In this document: positions 5,551-9,654 of the stretch, piece by piece | Numbering within the stretch: the first letter of the stretch is position 1 | Layout of the letters: the number at the start of each line of letters is the position of its first letter | DNA from: Candidatus Nanopelagicales bacterium | Lineage (GTDB): Bacteria > Actinomycetota > Actinomycetes > S36-B12 | DNA length: 9,654 bases | Direction of reading: 5' to 3' | Assembly: GCA_018399515.1 (NCBI GenBank) | Contig: JAGYOB010000082.1 | Coordinates: 1-9,654, forward strand | Translations under genes and position numbers: made by a program | The notes under the pieces: generated by a model | What the model was told of the DNA's origin: nothing | Seen by the model: the letters and a program-made list of their open reading frames with translations, nothing else | The model's database searches: none

Positions 5551-6423
5551 ATGGCTGGCAGATACCCGCGTGACCCGGTCCTCGTCGAGGTTCCGACGAA
5601 CGCCGTTCCCGGCGGTCCGTGGTCGGCCACCAGCGTCGAGGCGTTCACCGGCTGCCCCCTGAAGTACTGGTGGAGCAAGGTCGAGAAGTGGGAAACGCCC
5701 TCGACCCTGCCGCTCGTGGTGGGCCGCGCCGTGCACAACGCCCTGGAGATGCTGCTCGCCCTGGCACCCGACGAGCGCACCCGTGAAGCCGGCGGTCCTC
5801 TTCTCGAGACCGCCCTCGATGCCGAACTCGCCCTCGTCGCCGACACCTCGTTCCACATCGGTATCGACCCCGAAGCAGTGCGTGAAGCTGCCCGCACCGC
5901 CTTCGACGCCTACTTCGACACCGAGATCCCCGCCGATATCGACGTGGTGGGCCTCGAACGCGAGGTCACCACCGACATCGCCGGTCTGCCCTTCCGCGGG
6001 TTCATCGACCGCATCGCTCTCGCCGACGCGGGCCTGCGGGTCACCGACTACAAGACCGGACAGGCCAAGCCCCGGTACTGGTGGGGATACTGGCGCCAGC
6101 AACTGCTGTACGCGCAGGCACTCACCGCCGCCGGTGAGCCCATCGCCGAAGTCGAGCTTTTGTTCTTGACGTCCCCGCGCGCTGTCACTCGGCCGGTCTA
6201 TGAGGCAGCCACCTCTCGGGCGGTCCACGACCTCGAGCGGGCCAACGAGGAGCGAGCCAGCATGGCGGAGGCCGCTCGCTGGGAGGCGCGCCCGAGCCCC
6301 CTGTGCGGATGGTGTGACTTCCGCGCCGTGTGCCCCACCCAGGCGCGCACTGCTCCCGCACCGGGATCGCAGGCCAGCGATGAGGCTCTGGTTCGTGCGG
6401 GTCTGCGCAAGCGGGAGCCGTGA
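5551..6423 (+). CDS. RecB/Cas4-like PD-(D/E)XK nuclease with probable iron-sulfur cluster
   Basis: From ATG 5551 this is a 290-residue protein with a full PD-(D/E)XK core of the RecB/Cas4 class (PF12705). Visible elements are SATSVEAFTGCPLKYWW with Cys35, GRAVHNALE with His62, GFIDR with Asp153, DYKTG with Asp166 and Lys168, and QQLLY with Gln183 and Tyr187. CGWCDFRAVC gives Cys252, Cys255 and Cys261. One N-terminal Cys plus a C-terminal CX2CX5C is the arrangement that binds a 4Fe-4S cluster in Cas4 and AddB. The expected activity is metal-dependent cleavage of single-stranded or unwound DNA. Single-module actinobacterial proteins such as Rv2119 are similar in size. An ATG at 5539 or GTG at 5521 are alternative starts; the frame is also open upstream but antisense to the neighbour. 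Its TGA overlaps the ATG of the next nuclease gene. No helicase, cas or recombination gene is nearby. Confidence 0.85.
   Translation: MAGRYPRDPVLVEVPTNAVPGGPWSATSVEAFTGCPLKYWWSKVEKWETPSTLPLVVGRAVHNALEMLLALAPDERTREAGGPLLETALDAELALVADTSFHIGIDPEAVREAARTAFDAYFDTEIPADIDVVGLEREVTTDIAGLPFRGFIDRIALADAGLRVTDYKTGQAKPRYWWGYWRQQLLYAQALTAAGEPIAEVELLFLTSPRAVTRPVYEAATSRAVHDLERANEERASMAEAARWEARPSPLCGWCDFRAVCPTQARTAPAPGSQASDEALVRAGLRKREP
6413..6417 (+). promoter_or_regulatory. Ribosome binding site and coupled start of the second nuclease gene
   Basis: GGGAG ends 5 bases before the ATG at 6423. The stop and start overlap as TGATG (TGA 6421-6423, ATG 6423-6425), which predicts translational coupling. A GTG at 6420 is an alternative start one codon earlier. 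Confidence 0.55.
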
Positions 6424-8219
6424 TGAGCGTCGATCTGGGCATGCCCACGTGGACACCACCGTGGCCCAGTGAAGGCCACGCCACGTTCTATCGGGTCTCC
6501 GCGTCATCGGTGTCCGGTGACTCCCGCTGGACCTGCGCCGAACAGGTCGCGAAGAAGGCCCGACCGCAGATCTCACCGGTTCGCGACCCCGCGATCAAAA
6601 CCGTCTACCCGCCCTATGAGGACGTGCCGATCGGGATGGTCCGCGACGCGCTCTACGACATCCTGGCCAAGGGCGTCGACATCGACCAGGCGCTCGCTGC
6701 GCGCGAAGCCGATGCGCGCCGCGAGATCACCGACCCCACGCGAACGGTCCTGCGTGCCGGCATCGAGGGCTACCTCGCGACACTGGCCGAACTCGGCCGA
6801 TCCGGTGACCTGCCCACCGACACGGTGGTCCGCGAATTCACCGCCATCGACACCTTGACCGGCGAGGATCCCGACCGGCTCGAGTGGTACGGGTGGGGCC
6901 TGATGCACACCTCCCGTGACAGTTCGATCCGCGAATATCACCTGCTGACCTGGGCCCGCGCGGGAACTCGCGAGCGAAGCGCCGCCTCCCTCGGTGTCTA
7001 TGCACGCATCGCGGCTGATGCGGTCAATGTGCACGACGGAACCGCCTGGTGGGAACCGCGCGTGGAAAGCAGCGCACAACCGCGCCCGGGTCGCGAGGTC
7101 CGCATCCGCGAGATCGGCTTGCTCGACGAATCGACCGCGTTGCGTTATTCCGACACCGTCGAGGCCGCCCGCCAGTTCTTCGCCGCTTCCGTGCCACCAG
7201 CGCTCACGGTCCTCGCCGGGGGCAGCTATCAGCCGACCGCACGGTGCGCATCATGCGCGCTGCGCAACGCCTGCCCGGGGGTGCCCCGGATGCCCGGACT
7301 TCTCGGCGTCATCGGCGAATCCACCTGGCCGCGCTCGTTCAGCCCATCCGATCTCAGCCACGGGCGCCACTGCACCCACCAGGTGTTCCTCGGCCGCACC
7401 CTCGGACTGCCGGGACTGCGCGGCGAACCGACCGAGGCGATGCAGCGCGGCAGCGATGTGCACGCGTGGCTCGAACACGCCCACGGTCGACGCGAACCGT
7501 GCACGTCTGCTGATCTGCCAACAGAAGAACTGGCTGCCATCGCTGCCGATCTGGGTTGGTCGATGGAGCGCTACCTGGCGCGTCGCCCCTACCTCGTCGC
7601 GCACCTGGACACCTGCGCCCTGGCTCGCTACGACTGCGAAGCAGCATTCCCCGAGACGACCCTGAGTGCGTGGGACACCGACGTCGACGTCGTGATGTCC
7701 ACCCGCGCCGATCTCGTCATCGCCGATGGCGACCGCGCCGTCGTGCGCGAAACCAAGACTGTCTACGACACCGACGAAACACTCACCGACTCGCAGCTCC
7801 TCCAGCGATATCCCCAGATTGCATTGACGCTATGTCTGCTGGCCGATGGCCTCGATGCGCTCACCGGCGAACTCCTCGACCAACCTCGCGCCGCTCGCGT
7901 CGAATTGGAGTTCTTGACCATCGACGGTTCGCATGTGCGCACCTTCGATGCCGCTGATGCGGAAACGGTCGTGATCGCACGTGCCCACATCGCCGAGGCG
8001 CTCCACCGTTTGCTCTACGACCAGCCAGCACCTCATCCGGGGCCCTGGTGCTCGTGGTGCCCGGTGTCCTCGTGGTGCACCAAAACCACGCTCACCGAGG
8101 ACGGTCAGTGGGTCGATCCCGGCGAACCCGACGAATCACCCGACACCGGCACCAGAACCGCGCTGCTCGCCTTGGCCGAGACGGCGGGATTCGACGAGGT
8201 CGATGACATCCCGTTCTAG
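6423..8219 (+). CDS. Double-module Cas4/RecB-like protein: degenerate plus intact PD-(D/E)XK domains
   Basis: This 598-residue protein looks like two copies of the upstream nuclease fold. Module 1 (about residues 15-290) has Cys38 and CASCALRNAC (Cys275, 278, 284). Its active-site positions are altered: GMVRDAL (71-77) replaces the GRAVHNAL motif and lacks the histidine; REYH (Glu171, His173) stands where DYK is expected; the preceding Asp is missing. Module 2 (about 300-560) has SPSDLSHGRHC with Cys317, RGSDVHAWLE with His347, TRADLV with Asp430, RETKT with Glu443 and Lys445, and CSWCPVSSWC (Cys543, 546, 552). It should therefore be catalytically competent, although the usual QxxxY helix reads QRYPQIALT. 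The last 45 or so residues are acidic and may be flexible. Two iron-sulfur clusters are predicted. The role is probably DNA end processing or defence together with the coupled nuclease. Module limits come from motif spacing, not alignment software. Confidence 0.8.
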   Translation: MSVDLGMPTWTPPWPSEGHATFYRVSASSVSGDSRWTCAEQVAKKARPQISPVRDPAIKTVYPPYEDVPIGMVRDALYDILAKGVDIDQALAAREADARREITDPTRTVLRAGIEGYLATLAELGRSGDLPTDTVVREFTAIDTLTGEDPDRLEWYGWGLMHTSRDSSIREYHLLTWARAGTRERSAASLGVYARIAADAVNVHDGTAWWEPRVESSAQPRPGREVRIREIGLLDESTALRYSDTVEAARQFFAASVPPALTVLAGGSYQPTARCASCALRNACPGVPRMPGLLGVIGESTWPRSFSPSDLSHGRHCTHQVFLGRTLGLPGLRGEPTEAMQRGSDVHAWLEHAHGRREPCTSADLPTEELAAIAADLGWSMERYLARRPYLVAHLDTCALARYDCEAAFPETTLSAWDTDVDVVMSTRADLVIADGDRAVVRETKTVYDTDETLTDSQLLQRYPQIALTLCLLADGLDALTGELLDQPRAARVELEFLTIDGSHVRTFDAADAETVVIARAHIAEALHRLLYDQPAPHPGPWCSWCPVSSWCTKTTLTEDGQWVDPGEPDESPDTGTRTALLALAETAGFDEVDDIPF

Positions 8220-8235
8220 CGCGCCCCGGACCGCC

Positions 8236-8241
8236 TAGACT
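8236..8241 (+). promoter_or_regulatory. -10 box of the small membrane protein gene (leaderless type)
   Basis: TAGACT ends 8 bases before the ATG at 8250, within the 30 bases after the nuclease stop codon. There is no ribosome binding site. The small gene therefore probably has its own start of transcription and is not simply the third gene of the nuclease operon. Confidence 0.5.
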
Positions 8242-8249
8242 CGCTCACC

Positions 8250-8480
8250 ATGAGCGACTACATCCCGACGATCCCGTGGTCGTCCCGTGCGCCGCAGAAA
8301 TACCTCCTGTCGATCATCGCTGTCGTGATCGGCGTCGCGTTGATCATCGCTGCGGTCGCCTACATCTCCTCCGGCACCGGAGGAGTCGTTCCGTTCCTGA
8401 TGATCGCCGTCGCGCCCGTCCTCACCGTGATCTACGTGTATTCGTTCCTGTTCAAGAAGTGGGACGTCCCCACCGAATGA
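8250..8480 (+). CDS. Small two-helix membrane protein, function unknown
   Basis: This 76-residue protein has two strongly hydrophobic segments (about residues 17-41 and 46-69) joined by a short SGTGG turn. A polar N-terminus and a charged end (FKKWDVPTE) flank them. Both ends should lie on the same side, with the basic C-terminal residues favouring the cytoplasm. It matches no family I recognise. It starts 30 bases after the nuclease gene and ends 10 bases before the aldo/keto reductase gene on the same strand, so it may be co-transcribed with the reductase. Confidence 0.75.
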   Translation: MSDYIPTIPWSSRAPQKYLLSIIAVVIGVALIIAAVAYISSGTGGVVPFLMIAVAPVLTVIYVYSFLFKKWDVPTE

Positions 8481-8490
8481 CTCGTTAACC

Positions 8491-9471
8491 ATGCGGACCC
8501 GATTCCTCGGTGCACCTGGACTCGCTGTCAGCGAACAGGGCCTGGGCTGCATGGGGATGTCCATGTACTACGGACCCCGCGATGACACCGACAGCACAGC
8601 GGTCATCCATCGGGCCCTCGACCTCGGGGTGACGTTCTTCGACACCGCCGATGTCTATGGCTCCGGCCACAACGAGGAACTCGTGGGGCGCGCCCTCGGC
8701 GACCGTCGAGACGATGTCGTGCTCGCCACAAAGTGCGGATTCCAACCCGACTTCTCCGTTCACGGAGATCCCGACTACATCGCAGCAGCCTGCGACGCGA
8801 GCCTGCGGCGCTTGAACACCGACTACATCGATCTGTACTACCTGCATCGAGTAGATCCGACCATTCCGATCGAGGAATCCGTCGGCGCGTTGGGAGCATT
8901 GGTCAACGCTGGCAAAGTGCGCCATATCGGTCTGTCCGAGGCGAGTGCGGAGTCCTTGCGCCGCGCGGCTGCAGTTCATCCGATCACTGCGCTGCAGAGC
9001 GAATGGTCGCTGTGGACCCGCGATATCGAAAGCGAAGTGCTCACCACCGCGCGCGAACTGCGCATCGGGATCGTGCCCTACAGCCCACTGGGCCGGGGTT
9101 TCCTCACCGGCACGGTCACCTCGACCGACGCCCTGGCCGAGGACGACACGCGTCGCCAGCATCCACGGTTCGCCGGGGACGCGCTGGATGCGAACCTGCG
9201 GCTCGTGGGGCAGCTGGAGGAGATCGCCGCCCAGTACGGCGCGACACCCAATCACGTTGCCCTGGCCTGGGTGCTCGATCAAGGTCCTGACGTCGTGCCG
9301 ATCCCCGGCACCAAGCGCATCGCCTACCTGGAATCGAATATCGCCGCGGGTGACATCGAATTGACCGACGCTGATCGATCGGCGCTCAACGAGGTCTTCT
9401 CACCGGATGCGGTGTCCGGAGCGCGGTACGGCCGCGCCCATTCCTACGGCGATTCACCACTTCCTGATTAA
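8491..9471 (+). CDS. Aldo/keto reductase
   Basis: This 326-residue cytoplasmic NADPH-dependent oxidoreductase has the full catalytic tetrad: Asp51 and Tyr56 in FFDTADVYG, Lys81 in LATKCG, and His119 in YYLHRVDP. The opening (LGAPGLAVSEQGLGCMGMS) and the VPYSPLGRGFLTG segment are typical of the AKR13-like or YajO/YakC-type barrels. VVPIPGTKR near the C-terminus binds the cofactor phosphate. The length is standard. Such enzymes reduce aldehydes and ketones with wide substrate range; no neighbour points to a specific one. The ATG follows the small membrane gene by 10 bases and has no clear ribosome binding site, so coupling or a weak start is likely. Its TAA shares bases with the stop of the convergent gene. 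Confidence 0.93.
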   Translation: MRTRFLGAPGLAVSEQGLGCMGMSMYYGPRDDTDSTAVIHRALDLGVTFFDTADVYGSGHNEELVGRALGDRRDDVVLATKCGFQPDFSVHGDPDYIAAACDASLRRLNTDYIDLYYLHRVDPTIPIEESVGALGALVNAGKVRHIGLSEASAESLRRAAAVHPITALQSEWSLWTRDIESEVLTTARELRIGIVPYSPLGRGFLTGTVTSTDALAEDDTRRQHPRFAGDALDANLRLVGQLEEIAAQYGATPNHVALAWVLDQGPDVVPIPGTKRIAYLESNIAAGDIELTDADRSALNEVFSPDAVSGARYGRAHSYGDSPLPD

Positions 9472-9654
9472 CCCACCGGTTGGGCAAGGCGCTCGCGGCC
9501 GACATCAGCGGCGATCTGGGCGAATCGCGTGGCCGCCGGGGTGCGCAAAGCCGGAACGGGAAGGCCGAGCACAATCGACCGCGGGGGGATCGGCGGATCG
9601 AGGGGGAGCACGTGCACACCGGGATCATCGGTGTTGACCGCCAGCAGCGGCATG
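9468..9654 (-). CDS. C-terminal end of a probable LysR-type regulator (cut by window edge)
   Basis: About 62 codons up to a TAA at 9470-9468 are visible and the frame continues past the right edge. The stretch GVHVLPLDPPIPPRSIVLGLP, then LRTPAATRFAQIAADVG, resembles the last strand and helix of LysR substrate-binding domains (PF03466). These often read 'VRVLPL.PPL..R.I.L......SPA...F...A'. The DNA-binding domain is outside the window, so the assignment rests on this short tail. A Met codon at 9653-9651 is probably internal. It is convergent with the aldo/keto reductase; its control targets would be on the far side. Confidence 0.55.
   Translation of the reverse strand, partial: MPLLAVNTDDPGVHVLPLDPPIPPRSIVLGLPVPALRTPAATRFAQIAADVGRERLAQPVG

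Noticed and set aside
5475..5897. Upstream extension of the 122-residue minus-strand protein to an ATG at 5897
   Set aside because: The added part runs antisense through the nuclease coding region and reads as compositional noise. The GTG at 5474 has a ribosome binding site and begins the structured sequence.
5347..6576. Open frame of 409 residues on the minus strand opposite the first nuclease gene
   Set aside because: The plus strand holds complete nuclease motifs with catalytic and cysteine residues, whereas the antisense product is low-complexity Gly/Arg/Val sequence without recognisable domains.
5551..8219. A CRISPR-Cas locus around the Cas4-like genes
   Set aside because: No repeat-spacer array and no other cas gene is present in the window; the Cas4 resemblance is at the nuclease fold and cysteine level only.
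8485..9282. Open frame of 265 residues antisense to the aldo/keto reductase
   Set aside because: The reductase has an intact tetrad and normal length. The antisense product shows no motif and no promoter or ribosome binding site.

Overview
The window is GC-rich, tightly packed DNA and reads as an actinobacterial chromosome. Three things suggest this: strong G/C bias at third codon positions, frequent GTG starts, and several genes with a TANNNT -10 box only 7-8 bases before the start codon, the pattern of leaderless transcription. The membrane alpha/beta-hydrolase (PF10081-type, like Rv1069c of Mycobacterium tuberculosis) points loosely to mycobacteria and their relatives. I cannot name the genus. 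I see no RNA gene, insertion sequence, phage gene or CRISPR array, and no gene-free stretch over 300 bases. The largest gap is 129 bases (4109-4237) and it holds a probable terminator, promoter and operator.

Layout. (1) 1-654, minus: N-terminal part of a membrane-anchored penicillin-acylase family hydrolase, cut by the window edge. (2) 693-1559, plus: a GT11 family (alpha-1,2-fucosyltransferase-like) glycosyltransferase, divergent from gene 1 across 38 bases holding both -10 boxes. (3) 1570-3594, minus: multispanning membrane protein with a C-terminal alpha/beta-hydrolase domain. (4) 3659-4108, plus: cysteine-free Rrf2 family regulator. (5) 4238-5140, plus: TSUP (TauE/SafE) permease, behind an AT-rich promoter overlapped by an inverted repeat. 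(6) 5106-5474, minus: 122-residue protein of unknown function, overlapping the permease gene tail to tail. (7) 5551-6423 and (8) 6423-8219, plus: two coupled genes for PD-(D/E)XK nucleases of the RecB/Cas4 type. (9) 8250-8480, plus: 76-residue membrane protein. (10) 8491-9471, plus: aldo/keto reductase. (11) 9468-9654, minus: the last residues of a probable LysR-type regulator, cut by the right edge.

Working together. The Rrf2 regulator and TSUP permease look like a regulator-transporter pair, probably for a sulfur compound or organic anion. The nuclease pair is the most unusual part. Gene 7 encodes one complete nuclease module with a Cys plus CX2CX5C set as in iron-sulfur Cas4/AddB nucleases. 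Gene 8 carries two more modules with the same cysteine set. Its first module has lost the catalytic residues, while its second keeps them. This looks like a nuclease plus pseudonuclease/nuclease assembly with three possible iron-sulfur clusters and no helicase in view. The other genes look like separate housekeeping or accessory functions.
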